Source of the DNA: Actinomycetes bacterium
Lineage (GTDB): Bacteria > Actinomycetota > Actinomycetes > Actinomycetales > Cellulomonadaceae
Assembly (NCBI GenBank): GCA_023428465.1
Contig: JAEYXM010000234.1
Span: forward strand, 1 to 32,542
DNA: 32,542 nt
Reading direction: 5' to 3'
The stretch's first letter is position 1. Each line of letters begins with the position of its first letter. The notes under the pieces are model-generated. The model saw only the letters and a program-made list of their open reading frames with translations. It was not told where the DNA came from and ran no database searches. Position numbers and translations under genes: made by a program. This document shows positions 24,050-32,297 of the stretch, piece by piece.

Positions 24050-24170
24050 GGGGCCTCCTCTCGACTCGGGAACCCTCACCCACCGCGCACGTCCGGGGCA
24101 AGTCCCGCGCCCGGCGCGTCGCCCGGGGTTCCCCGGTGGCCTGCCCGTGCGGACGCCACGGGACGAAGCC

Positions 24171-24213
24171 GCGCGGACGGCGGGCGGCCGGCGGCCGGGC
24201 GCGGACGGCGGGC
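24171..24213. repeat. 15-bp direct repeat between the adenosyltransferase and the B12 riboswitch
   Basis: GCGCGGACGGCGGGC occurs at 24171-24185 and again at 24199-24213, 28 bp apart centre to centre, in the divergent promoter region. The DNA between and around them is extremely G+C-rich. They may be a regulator site or just low-complexity sequence. Confidence 0.5.
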
Positions 24214-24235
24214 CGGGGGTCCCGCGCGAAGGGGT

Positions 24236-24373
24236 AGCGTGGGGCCTGCCGTCGCCCACCTGGGCGGCGTGACCCGCGCGCAGGGGAAGCCGGTCCGAGT
24301 CCGGCGCTGACCCGCAACCGTAGGTCGGATCACAGATCCGACGAGCCGGAGCACCTGCTGCAGGTCGAGAGGC
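24236..24373 (+). promoter_or_regulatory. Cobalamin (B12) riboswitch
   Basis: The conserved aptamer core is present in order: GGGGAAGCCGG (24283-24293), GAGTCCGGCG, and the B12 box CGCTGACCCGCAACCGTA (24305-24322). A 7-bp hairpin GTCGGAT/ATCCGAC (24324-24342) and a CACCTG/CAGGT hairpin follow, and GAGCC/GGCTC can close the element. It leads the operon of a surface protein and ECF transporter genes; adenosylcobalamin should switch it off. The 110 nt to the start codon include GCGGG/CCCGC pairing that could hide the ribosome site or end transcription. The ends of the element are approximate. Confidence 0.92.
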
Positions 24374-24483
24374 TCCTACCGTCGAGGCATGCGGGACGGA
24401 GCCCGGGTCGCCAGACCCGCGGGAGGCCCGCGGCGGACGGCGGTGCCGGGTCCCGTCGCGGACCCCTCAGAAAGAGGCACCCG

Positions 24484-25209
24484 ATGTCCCCTGCTCGTCC
24501 CCCTGGCGCACGCGCCACCACCTTCCTCACCACCGTCGCCGCGGGACTCGCGATGCTCGCGTTCGCGCCTGCGGCCACCGCCGCAGCCGCCGCGGCGGAC
24601 GACGCCGACCTGTCCGGGGCGTGCGTCGACGGCGTCACCGTCGTCGTCGACGCGACCGAGCTGGGCGGCGGCATCGAGGTCGGCTGCGCGCCCTCCCCTG
24701 CGAGCGGCGCGGAGGCCCTCACGGCCGCGGGCTTCGCGGACACGCGCGACGGCGCCGGCCTGCTGTGCGCGATCGACGCTCTGCCGGACCCGTGCCCGGC
24801 GGAGTTCACGGGCGTCTACTGGTCGTACTGGTTCGCCGGCGAGTCCGGCGACTGGGAGACGTACATGGAGGGCCCGGACACGAGCGCACCCGCGGCCGGT
24901 GACGTCGAGGGCTGGCGCTACGGGGACGGCACCGCCGGACCGTCCTTGACGCCCGCGGAGCTCGAGGCTGCGGCAGCCGGGCAGGCACAGGTGGAGGCCC
25001 AGGAGGCGGCCGACGCTCAGGCCGAGGCGGCGCAGGGCGGGGTCGACACGGGTGACGACGCCGGCACGCCGGTGGAGGACGACGCCGACGGGACCCCCGC
25101 CTGGGTGGTCGCCGCCGTCGGGATCGCGGGGGTGGGGGCCGTCGCAGCGCTCGTCGTCGGGCTGCTGCGTCGCCAGCGGGACCTGCACGGCCCGGCCGGC
25201 CAGGACTGA
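24484..25209 (+). CDS. Secreted, membrane-anchored protein of a B12 operon (DUF4430-like)
   Basis: The product has 241 residues from ATG 24484, with AGAAAGAGG upstream. A signal peptide spans 1-36 (Ala-rich end), an extracellular domain about 40-150, an Ala/Gln/Glu-rich linker 158-200, and a membrane helix 206-228 is followed by a basic stop (LLRRQR). The domain has two likely disulphides (C47-C68, C95-C104) and a cluster of aromatics in VYWSYWFAGESGDWETYMEG (W113, W116, W124) and VEGWRYGDG. Its size and the final GW pattern resemble DUF4430, a domain related to the cobalamin-binding C-terminal part of transcobalamin; this likeness is by eye. As first gene after a B12 riboswitch and before ECF transporter genes, it may capture cobalamin at the cell surface. 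No lipobox. Confidence 0.7.
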   Translation: MSPARPPGARATTFLTTVAAGLAMLAFAPAATAAAAAADDADLSGACVDGVTVVVDATELGGGIEVGCAPSPASGAEALTAAGFADTRDGAGLLCAIDALPDPCPAEFTGVYWSYWFAGESGDWETYMEGPDTSAPAAGDVEGWRYGDGTAGPSLTPAELEAAAAGQAQVEAQEAADAQAEAAQGGVDTGDDAGTPVEDDADGTPAWVVAAVGIAGVGAVAALVVGLLRRQRDLHGPAGQD

Positions 25210-25219
25210 CCGGACCACG

Positions 25220-26263
25220 ATGCACAGCGCCCAGCACCCGCTCGCCTGGTGGGCCTGGGCCGCCGCTCTTGCGGTGGCCGCCACCCGGCTCACCGGCCCG
25301 CTCCCGCTCGCCCTGGTGCTTGCGGTCGTGGTGACGGTGGTGCTCGCGCGGCGGGGCTCCGAGCCGTGGGGGCGTACCTTCGGCGCCTTCCTCGTGCTGG
25401 GCGCGTGCATCGTGGCCGTCCGTGTGGTGTTCCACGTCCTCGTCGGGATCAAGGCGCCGGGGACCGTGGTGTGGGACCTGCCGCGCGTGCAGCTGCCGGA
25501 CTGGGCCGTCGGCGTCCAGCTCCTCGGCCCCGTGACCACCACGGGCCTCGCGACGGCCGCCACCGAGGGTCTCCGGCTCGCCGTCCTCGTCATCTGTGTC
25601 GGGGCCGCGAACGCGCTCACCAACCCGCGCCGGGCGCTGCGTGCTCTCCCGGCATCGCTGCACCACCTCGGTACCGCGGTCGTCATCGCCGTGTCCGTGA
25701 CCCCGCAGCTCGCGGCTGCCGCCCGGACCGTCCGACGAGCCCAGCGGCTGCGTGGTGACGTCCCGCGCGGGCTCGCCGCGGTCCGCGCGACCGCACTGCC
25801 CGTCCTCATCGACGCGCTCGACCGCTCGCTGGCCCTCGCCGCGTCCATGGACAGCCGCGGCTACGCGCGGGGCGTGCGCGCCGGGGACGACCGGCGGGTC
25901 GACGTCCTCCTCATGACCGCGCTCGTGGCGACCGCCGTCGGCGTCTACGGGCTGCTGACCTCGCCGCTGACGATCCGGACCGTCGCCGTCCTCGCCGTGG
26001 CGGTGGTCGCCGCCGTGACCGCCTCCGTGCTGGCCGGACGGTCCGTGCGTCGGACGCGGTACCGACCCGACCGCTGGGGCCGGCGCGACTGGCTCGTCGC
26101 AGGCGCGGGCGCGTTCGGCGCCGCCCTCATCGTGGGGTCCACGGCACTGACCGACGCCCCGGACGACGTCGGGCTGCTCGCCGCGATCGCCGGCGCGCTC
26201 GCCGCGGCGGTGCCCGCGGTCGACCTCGACACCCGGGCGACCGAGGCGGAGGTGCCCGCGTGA
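25220..26263 (+). CDS. ecfT: ECF transporter transmembrane component EcfT (CbiQ family)
   Basis: The product has 347 residues from ATG 25220, 10 nt after the previous stop. Six or seven hydrophobic helices are visible. The CbiQ/EcfT coupling motif is AASMDSRGYARG (about residues 209-220), the Ala-Arg-Gly type segment that grips the ATPases. The protein is the scaffold that joins the S component to the ATPase pair in the membrane. It ends in a 4-nt overlap (GTGA) with the ATPase gene. An extra helical region beyond the usual EcfT length (about 270-340) may be additional transmembrane segments. Confidence 0.9.
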   Translation: MHSAQHPLAWWAWAAALAVAATRLTGPLPLALVLAVVVTVVLARRGSEPWGRTFGAFLVLGACIVAVRVVFHVLVGIKAPGTVVWDLPRVQLPDWAVGVQLLGPVTTTGLATAATEGLRLAVLVICVGAANALTNPRRALRALPASLHHLGTAVVIAVSVTPQLAAAARTVRRAQRLRGDVPRGLAAVRATALPVLIDALDRSLALAASMDSRGYARGVRAGDDRRVDVLLMTALVATAVGVYGLLTSPLTIRTVAVLAVAVVAAVTASVLAGRSVRRTRYRPDRWGRRDWLVAGAGAFGAALIVGSTALTDAPDDVGLLAAIAGALAAAVPAVDLDTRATEAEVPA

Positions 26264-27984
26264 GGGGCGTCGTCGAGCTGTCCCGCGTCACGGTGACCTA
26301 CCCGGGAACCGATCGCCCGGTCCTGCGCGACGTCGACCTGGAGCTGCCCGAGGGCGAGCTCGCGCTCCTCATCGGCGGGACGGGCGCCGGCAAGTCGACA
26401 CTGCTGCGCGCGGTCTGCGGGCTCGTGCCCCACTTCACCGGCGGCACGCTCGCCGGGCACGTCCTCGTCGACGGTCGGGACACCCGGACCCACCTGCCCC
26501 GCGACCTGGCCGACGTCGTCGGCGTCGTCGGCCAGGACCCGGTCGCGGGCTTCGTGACCGACACCGTCGAGGACGAGCTCGCGTACGCGATGGAGCAGAT
26601 CGGCGTGCCGGGCGACGTGATGCGCCGGCGGGTGGAGGAGGTCCTCGACCTCCTGGGGCTCGTGCCGCTGCGCGCGCGGCCCCTCGCCGACCTGTCCGGT
26701 GGTGAGCAGCAGCGGGTCGCGATCGGGGCGGTCCTCACGCCGCACCCGCGCGTGCTCGTCCTCGACGAGCCGACGTCGGCGCTCGACCCGGCGGCCGCGG
26801 AGGAGGTGCTCGCCGCCCTCACCCGACTGGTGCACGACCTCGGGATGACGGTCCTGGTCGCGGAGCACCGGCTCGAGCGCGTCGTCCAGTACGCCGACCG
26901 CGTGGTGGAGGTGCGCCCGGACGGCACGGTCCGCTCCGGCGACCCTGCGACGGTCCTGGCGGACTCGCTCGTCGCCCCGCCTGTCGTCGAGCTCGGCCGC
27001 CTCGCGGGCTGGTACCCGCTCCCCCTGTCGGTGCGCGAGGCCCGGCGGCGCGCGGCGGGCTTTCGGAAGGGGCTCGCCCTGGATGCGGGACCCGGTGCGG
27101 ACGCGGTGGGTGCCAGGTCCGAAGCCGGGTCCGCGGTCCTGGGCCGGACCGATCTGCCGGCGGCCTCCGGGCAGGCCGGGGCACGCCCTGCGCCGCTGCT
27201 TGCGGCACGCGGGCTCGGAGTACGGCACGGACGACGCGCAAGCGCCGTCCACGCCGTTCGCGGGGTCGACCTCGAGCTGGCCCCGGGCGAGGTCGTCGCC
27301 CTCATGGGCCGCAACGGTGCCGGCAAGTCGACCCTCCTGTGGGCCTTGCAGGGCACCGGGACGCGCACCTCGGGCACCGTGACGGTCGCCGCGACGGACG
27401 GGACCGGCGCGAGCACCCCCGTCGACCCGGCCACGCTGGATGCCGCGACGGCGCGCAGGTCGATCGCCCTGGTCCCCCACGAGCCGGCCGCACTCCTGTT
27501 CCGGGACACGGTCGCCGACGAGTGCGCCGCAGCGGATCCCCCGGATGCCCCGGGCGAGGCCAGGGCCCTGCTCGAGTCCCTCGCGCCGGGCGTGGACGAC
27601 GCGGCGCACCCCCGGGACCTCTCCGAGGGGCAGCGGCTCGCCCTGGCCCTGGCCATCCAGCTCGCGGCCCGCCCACCCGTGCTCCTGCTCGACGAGCCCA
27701 CGCGCGGGCTGGACTACGCCGCCAAGGACCTCCTGGCCGCCGTGCTGCGCCGGCACGCGGAGGCGGGCGGTGCGGTCGTGGCCTCGAGCCACGACGTGGA
27801 GTTCGTGGCCGAGTGCGCCGACCGCGTGGTCCTCCTGGCCGACGGCGAGGTCGTCACCGACGGTCCGGCCGCACAGGTGCTCGTGTCGTCGCCCGTGTTC
27901 GCCCCGCAGGTCGCCAAGGTGCTTCGCCCGACGGACCTGCTGACCGTCTCCGCGGTCCGCGCGCGCCTGGGGGTGCTCCGGTGA
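26260..27984 (+). CDS. ecfA: Fused double ABC ATPase of ECF transporter
   Basis: The product has 574 residues from GTG 26260 and contains two nucleotide-binding domains. NBD1: Walker A GGTGAGKSTLL (39-49), Q92, signature LSGGEQQR (145-152), Walker B VLVLDEPTSALD (165-176), switch H203. NBD2: Walker A GRNGAGKSTLL (350-360), signature LSEGQR (454-459), Walker B VLLLDEPTRGLD (474-485), switch H511. In NBD2 the position of the Q-loop glutamine is H407 (VPHEPA), unlike NBD1. A linker rich in Ala and Gly (270-310) joins them. It powers B12 uptake with EcfT and the S component; genes on both sides overlap it by 4 nt. Confidence 0.92.
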   Translation: MRGVVELSRVTVTYPGTDRPVLRDVDLELPEGELALLIGGTGAGKSTLLRAVCGLVPHFTGGTLAGHVLVDGRDTRTHLPRDLADVVGVVGQDPVAGFVTDTVEDELAYAMEQIGVPGDVMRRRVEEVLDLLGLVPLRARPLADLSGGEQQRVAIGAVLTPHPRVLVLDEPTSALDPAAAEEVLAALTRLVHDLGMTVLVAEHRLERVVQYADRVVEVRPDGTVRSGDPATVLADSLVAPPVVELGRLAGWYPLPLSVREARRRAAGFRKGLALDAGPGADAVGARSEAGSAVLGRTDLPAASGQAGARPAPLLAARGLGVRHGRRASAVHAVRGVDLELAPGEVVALMGRNGAGKSTLLWALQGTGTRTSGTVTVAATDGTGASTPVDPATLDAATARRSIALVPHEPAALLFRDTVADECAAADPPDAPGEARALLESLAPGVDDAAHPRDLSEGQRLALALAIQLAARPPVLLLDEPTRGLDYAAKDLLAAVLRRHAEAGGAVVASSHDVEFVAECADRVVLLADGEVVTDGPAAQVLVSSPVFAPQVAKVLRPTDLLTVSAVRARLGVLR

Positions 27985-29018
27985 CCGGGGTGACCGAGCG
28001 GGTGGCGACGCGGGCCCTGGGGCGCCCCGGCCGCCCGGCCCGCCCCAGGGCCGTGCCCCTCGGCCGACGCACCGCCGCCGCGATCACCCTCGCGTCCGTG
28101 GCAGGTCTGCTCGCCTTCGTCTGGCCGCTCGTCGTGGGACCGGGATCGGCCCTCGACCGCGGGGACGAGGCGCCCCTGCTGCTCGGAGCCGTCCTCGCGG
28201 GCGTGCTCGTCGTGCTCGCGATAGCCCTCGACGATGGGGCCGTGGACGTCAAGGCCGTCGCGGTGCTGGGCCTCCTCTCCGCGGTCGGGGCCGTCGTGCG
28301 CCCGCTCTCGGCCGGGACCGCGGGAGTCGAGCTCGTCTTCATCCTGCTCGTCCTGGGCGGCCGCGCGCTCGGGCCGGGCTTCGGCTTCGCCCTCGGGTCG
28401 ACGACCCTCGTGACGTCGGCCCTGGTGACCGGCGGCGTCGGGCCGTGGCTGCCGTTCCAGATGCTCGCGGCGTCGTGGATCGGGCTCGGCGCGGGGCTCC
28501 TGCCCCGTCGGCCGCGTGGCCGGGGCGAGATCGCGATGCTCGCCGCGTACGGCGCCGTGGGGGCCCTGGCGTTCGGCCTGGCGATGAACCTGTCGTACTG
28601 GCCGTTCCAGCTCGGGCTGGGCACCGAGCTGTCCTACGTGGCCGGCGAGCCGGTCACGGCGAACCTCCACCGCTTCGGCGTCTTCGTGGCCGCGACGTCC
28701 CTCGGGTGGGACGTCGGGCGGGCCGTGACGACCGCCGTCGGGGTCACGCTCGTGGGGCGTCCGGTGCTCGCCGCGCTGCGCCGCACGGCGGCCCGTGCGG
28801 CCTTCGTCGACGCCGACACGCCGACGCGCGCGACGCGCCGAACGGGTTTTCGTGAACTATCTGTGCCCTGGCCTGCGACTTCGCAGCGAACGGGTGAAGA
28901 GACGCCACATGTCGGGGCTGGATCTGTCAGACCCCCTACATATAGTGATTCCACGCTTGTGAGTTCGGCACTGACGATGGGCGCCGAGAGCCCCGGGAAC
29001 GGCCCGACCGGCCGGTAG
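27981..29018 (+). CDS. ECF transporter S component, probably cobalamin-specific
   Basis: The frame has 345 residues from GTG 27981 (GTGA overlap with the ATPase gene). Residues 30-270 hold six hydrophobic segments with the S-component-like run GFALGSTTLVTSALVTGG and GPWLPFQMLAASWIGLGAG. The specificity for cobalamin is inferred from the riboswitch and neighbours. Residues after about 288 change character: polar, no helices, and encoded by DNA of lower G+C that carries the nrdJ regulatory site. The reading frame simply runs into the next gene's control region, so the last 55 residues may be dispensable or a recent extension. A sequencing frameshift near 28845 is another explanation. Confidence 0.82.
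   Translation: MTGVTERVATRALGRPGRPARPRAVPLGRRTAAAITLASVAGLLAFVWPLVVGPGSALDRGDEAPLLLGAVLAGVLVVLAIALDDGAVDVKAVAVLGLLSAVGAVVRPLSAGTAGVELVFILLVLGGRALGPGFGFALGSTTLVTSALVTGGVGPWLPFQMLAASWIGLGAGLLPRRPRGRGEIAMLAAYGAVGALAFGLAMNLSYWPFQLGLGTELSYVAGEPVTANLHRFGVFVAATSLGWDVGRAVTTAVGVTLVGRPVLAALRRTAARAAFVDADTPTRATRRTGFRELSVPWPATSQRTGEETPHVGAGSVRPPTYSDSTLVSSALTMGAESPGNGPTGR
28933..28948. promoter_or_regulatory. Candidate NrdR box before nrdJ
   Basis: CCCCTACATATAGTGA agrees at 12 of 16 positions with the NrdR box ACACWATATATWGTGT, including the central ATATAGTG. It contains TATAGT (28941-28946), a good -10 hexamer, so NrdR binding would block polymerase. It lies 173 nt before the nrdJ start and within the coding end of the S-component gene. 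NrdR boxes usually come in pairs; I found no good second one. Confidence 0.55.
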
Positions 29019-29120
29019 GGACTCGGCATCGGGCGGCGACGCAGCCGCGCGGCCCGCCCCGTCGAGGCCGGGGCAGACGACGGGCGTGCAGAGCATCCTG
29101 GGAACGTGGAGGAGACAGAC

Positions 29121-31985
29121 ATGACGGAGACGTCCAGCACCAACCGGCCGGGCTCGCGCGGCGCCTCGAAGGGGCGCGCGGCCGGCCTCAGCATCGCCCG
29201 CGTCTTCACCACGGCCGGGGTCCACCCCTACGACGAGGTGGAGTGGGAGCGGCGCGACGTCGTCCAGACCAACTGGAAGTCGGGCGAGACGATCTTCGAG
29301 CAGAAGGGCGTGGAGTTCCCGGCCACCTGGTCGATGAACGCCACGACCATCGTCACCACCAAGTACTTCCGTGGCGCGGTCGGCACGTCCGCGCGCGAGT
29401 GGAGCCTCAAGCAGCTCATCGACCGCGTGGTCCTCACCTACACCCGCGCGGGCCGCGAGTTCGGCTACTTCGCGACCGAGGAGGACGCGACCGTCTTCGA
29501 GCACGAGCTGACCTGGATGCTCCTCAACCAGGTGTTCTCGTTCAACTCGCCCGTGTGGTTCAACGTCGGGACGCCGTCGCCGCAGCAGGTGTCCGCCTGC
29601 TTCATCCTCTCCGTCGACGACACGATGGACTCGATCCTGAACTGGTACCGCGAGGAGGGGATGATCTTCAAGGGCGGCTCGGGCGCCGGCCTGAACCTGT
29701 CCCGGATCCGCTCCTCCAAGGAGCTCCTGTCCTCGGGCGGCACCGCCTCCGGCCCCATCTCCTTCATGCGCGGCGCGGACGCGTCCGCGGGCACCATCAA
29801 GTCCGGCGGCGCCACGCGCCGCGCCGCGAAGATGGTCGTCCTCGACGTCGACCACCCGGACATCGAGGAGTTCGTCGAGACGAAGGCGCGCGAGGAGGAC
29901 AAGATCCGCGCCCTCCGCGAGGCCGGCTTCGACATGGACCTGGGCGGCCGCGACATCGTCTCCGTGCAGTACCAGAACGCCAACAACTCGGTGCGCGTGA
30001 GCGACGAGTTCATGCAGGCGGTCGAGGACGGCGGCACGTTCGCCCTGCGCAGCCGCACCAACGGCGACGTCGTCGAGACCGTCGACGCGGGCGACCTGTT
30101 CCGCAAGATCGCGAAGGCCGCGTGGGAGTGCGCGGACCCGGGCCTGCAGTACGACTCGACGATCAACGCGTGGCACACCAGCCCCGAGGCCGGGCGCATC
30201 ACCGCGTCGAACCCCTGCAGCGAGTACATGCACCTGGACAACTCCTCGTGCAACCTCGCCTCGCTCAACCTGATGAAGTTCCTGCGCGACGACGACACGT
30301 TCGACGTCGAGAAGTTCGAGAAGGCCGTCGAGCTGATCATCACCGCGATGGACATCTCCATCTGCTTCGCCGACTTCCCGACGGAGGCGATCGGCGTCAC
30401 CACGCGCGCCTACCGCCAGCTCGGCATCGGCTACGCCAACCTCGGCGCGCTCCTCATGGCGACGGGCCACGGGTACGACTCCGAGGGTGGCCGGGCGCTC
30501 GCTGCGTCGATCACCTCACTCATGACGGGCACCGCGTACAAGCGCTCCGCCGAGCTCGCGGGCGTCGTCGGCGCGTACGAGGGCTACGCCCGTAACGCCA
30601 CCGCCCACAAGCGCGTGATGCGCAAGCACGCCGCCGCCAACGACGACATCCGCACCCTCGGCGCGATGGACGCCGAGCTGCACGCCGCGGCGACCCGCGT
30701 GTGGGCGGAGGGCAACCGGATCGGTGAGAAGGCCGGCTGGCGCAACGCCCAGGCGTCCGTCCTCGCCCCCACCGGGACCATCGGCTTCATGATGGACTGC
30801 GACACCACCGGCATCGAGCCGGACTTCTCGCTGGTCAAGTTCAAGAAGCTCGTCGGCGGCGGCTCGATGCAGATCGTCAACCAGACGGTCCCCCGCGCGC
30901 TGCGGCGGTTCGGCTACGCCGGGGAGACGATCGAGGCGATCGTCGAGCACATCGCCGAGCACGGGCACGTCGTCGACGCGCCGGGCCTGCGCCCCGACCA
31001 CTACGAGGTGTTCGACTGCGCCGTCGGCGAGCGGGCCATCTCTCCGATGGGTCACGTGCGCATGATGGCCGCGGTGCAGCCCTTCATCTCGGGCGCCATC
31101 TCCAAGACCGTCAACATGCCGGAGTCGGCGACCGTCGAGGAGATCGAGGACATCTACTTCAAGGCGTGGAAGATGGGCGTGAAGGCCCTCGCCATCTACC
31201 GCGACAACTGCAAGGTCGGACAGCCGCTGTCGGACGCGAAGGCGAAGGCCCAGTCCGCGCCCGCCCCGGCCGCGGAGGCCACGGCGGCGCCCGCGCGTGC
31301 CGTCCGCAAGCGCCTGCCCCGCCAGCGCGAGTCCAAGACGACGTCGTTCACCGTGGGTGGCGCCGACGGCTACATCACCGCCGGCTCCTACCCGGGCGAC
31401 GGCCTCGGTGAGGTCTTCCTCAAGCTGGGCAAGCAGGGCTCGACCCTCGCGGGCGTCATGGACGCCTTCTCGATCGCGATCTCGGTCGCCCTGCAGTACG
31501 GGGTGCCGCTCGAGACCTACGTCGAGAAGTTCACCAACATGCGCTTCGAGCCGGCCGGTATGACGGACGACCCGGACATCCGGATGGCGCAGTCGATGAT
31601 GGACTACATCTTCCGGCGCCTGGCCCTGGACTACCTGCCGTTCGAGACGCGGTCGGCGCTGGGCATCTACACCGCTGCCGAGCGGGCTCGCCAGCTCGAG
31701 ACGGGCTCGTACGCGCCCGTCGACGAGACCGAGCCCGACCAGGGTGGTGTCGCAGCCTCCGTCGAGCACCACGAGCCGGCCGTGGCCCCCGCCGCGCCGC
31801 TCCTGCCGGTGGTCCCCGCGTCGGTCCCCGCCACGCAGGCCGTGCACTCCTCCGCGGAGCTCATGGAGCTCAAGCAGGGTCGCACCGCCGACGCGCCGCT
31901 GTGCCTGTCGTGCGGCATCAAGATGCGCCCGTCGGGCTCCTGCTACGTCTGCGAGGGCTGCGGCTCGACCAGCGGCTGCAGCTGA
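29121..31985 (+). CDS. nrdJ: Class II (adenosylcobalamin-dependent) ribonucleotide reductase
   Basis: Start ATG 29121 follows GGAGGAG at 8 nt and gives 954 residues, normal for actinobacterial NrdJ. It converts ribonucleotides to deoxyribonucleotides using adenosylcobalamin to make the thiyl radical. Thiyl cysteine C366 is in NPCSEYMHLDN; C160 (QVSACFILS) and C377 (SSCNLASLNL) form the likely redox pair. KGGSGAGLNLSRIR and NQTVPRALRRFGY are further family motifs. The C-terminal cysteine-rich tail CLSCGIKMRPSGSCYVCEGC ends in a GCS motif and should pass electrons from thioredoxin. The region 720-745 is an Ala/Pro-rich linker. Preceded by the candidate NrdR box, followed by a strong terminator. 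Confidence 0.97.
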   Translation: MTETSSTNRPGSRGASKGRAAGLSIARVFTTAGVHPYDEVEWERRDVVQTNWKSGETIFEQKGVEFPATWSMNATTIVTTKYFRGAVGTSAREWSLKQLIDRVVLTYTRAGREFGYFATEEDATVFEHELTWMLLNQVFSFNSPVWFNVGTPSPQQVSACFILSVDDTMDSILNWYREEGMIFKGGSGAGLNLSRIRSSKELLSSGGTASGPISFMRGADASAGTIKSGGATRRAAKMVVLDVDHPDIEEFVETKAREEDKIRALREAGFDMDLGGRDIVSVQYQNANNSVRVSDEFMQAVEDGGTFALRSRTNGDVVETVDAGDLFRKIAKAAWECADPGLQYDSTINAWHTSPEAGRITASNPCSEYMHLDNSSCNLASLNLMKFLRDDDTFDVEKFEKAVELIITAMDISICFADFPTEAIGVTTRAYRQLGIGYANLGALLMATGHGYDSEGGRALAASITSLMTGTAYKRSAELAGVVGAYEGYARNATAHKRVMRKHAAANDDIRTLGAMDAELHAAATRVWAEGNRIGEKAGWRNAQASVLAPTGTIGFMMDCDTTGIEPDFSLVKFKKLVGGGSMQIVNQTVPRALRRFGYAGETIEAIVEHIAEHGHVVDAPGLRPDHYEVFDCAVGERAISPMGHVRMMAAVQPFISGAISKTVNMPESATVEEIEDIYFKAWKMGVKALAIYRDNCKVGQPLSDAKAKAQSAPAPAAEATAAPARAVRKRLPRQRESKTTSFTVGGADGYITAGSYPGDGLGEVFLKLGKQGSTLAGVMDAFSIAISVALQYGVPLETYVEKFTNMRFEPAGMTDDPDIRMAQSMMDYIFRRLALDYLPFETRSALGIYTAAERARQLETGSYAPVDETEPDQGGVAASVEHHEPAVAPAAPLLPVVPASVPATQAVHSSAELMELKQGRTADAPLCLSCGIKMRPSGSCYVCEGCGSTSGCS

Positions 31986-31998
31986 GTCCCACCGCTCC

Positions 31999-32034
31999 CG
32001 AAGGGGCCCGGCCGACCTCGGCCGGGCCCCTTCG
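31999..32034 (+). terminator. Strong terminator after nrdJ
   Basis: A perfect 17-bp inverted repeat, CGAAGGGGCCCGGCCGA (31999-32015) and TCGGCCGGGCCCCTTCG (32018-32034), with a 2-base loop, begins 13 nt after the nrdJ stop. It has no long T-run, but stem strength and place make a terminator likely. Confidence 0.85.
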
Positions 32035-32297
32035 CGTCGCCGGTCGTCGGATCGGGACGAGCTCGGGTGGATCGGGCGGACCGGGATGCACCGGTACCGA
32101 CCAGGACTGGCCGGGCGCCGCAACGATCCCTGCGGCGACCGACCGCCCGCCCGCGACCGGACAGCGGCGCGTTAGCGCAGATCACAGGCCCGTTTCACCC
32201 GGGTGACGGCTCAGGCCCTCCGGCGTGTCTGACGAAACGTTCTGAGACAGACGTCCGCCCTCGACGGCGGCATCGGCCACGGACGGGACACCAGGAC
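32035..32297. other. Intergenic region before the right-hand partial gene
   Basis: No gene is seen here. Visible elements are a 12-bp perfect palindrome TCACCCGGGTGA (32195-32206) and GTCTG...CAGAC (32227-32252) around an AT-richer GAAACGTTC segment. These may be part of a promoter or leader RNA for the following gene. Confidence 0.4.

Noticed and set aside
24050..24235. A second B12 riboswitch facing the adenosyltransferase
   Set aside because: No B12 box is seen on the minus strand in this gap.
28848..28866. Second NrdR box (GAACTATCTGTGC)
   Set aside because: Only one half fits, the spacing within the site is short by two bases, and it is about 80 bp from the good box rather than three helical turns.
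29465..30470. Minus-strand open frames opposite nrdJ
   Set aside because: Antisense shadows of a certain gene; no ribosome site or motif.
32161..32297. c-di-AMP (ydaO-type) riboswitch before the right-hand gene
   Set aside because: Such riboswitches precede some actinobacterial envelope genes, but the conserved core segments known to me (GCCGAATCC-like and GGGGAACC-like) are not visible.
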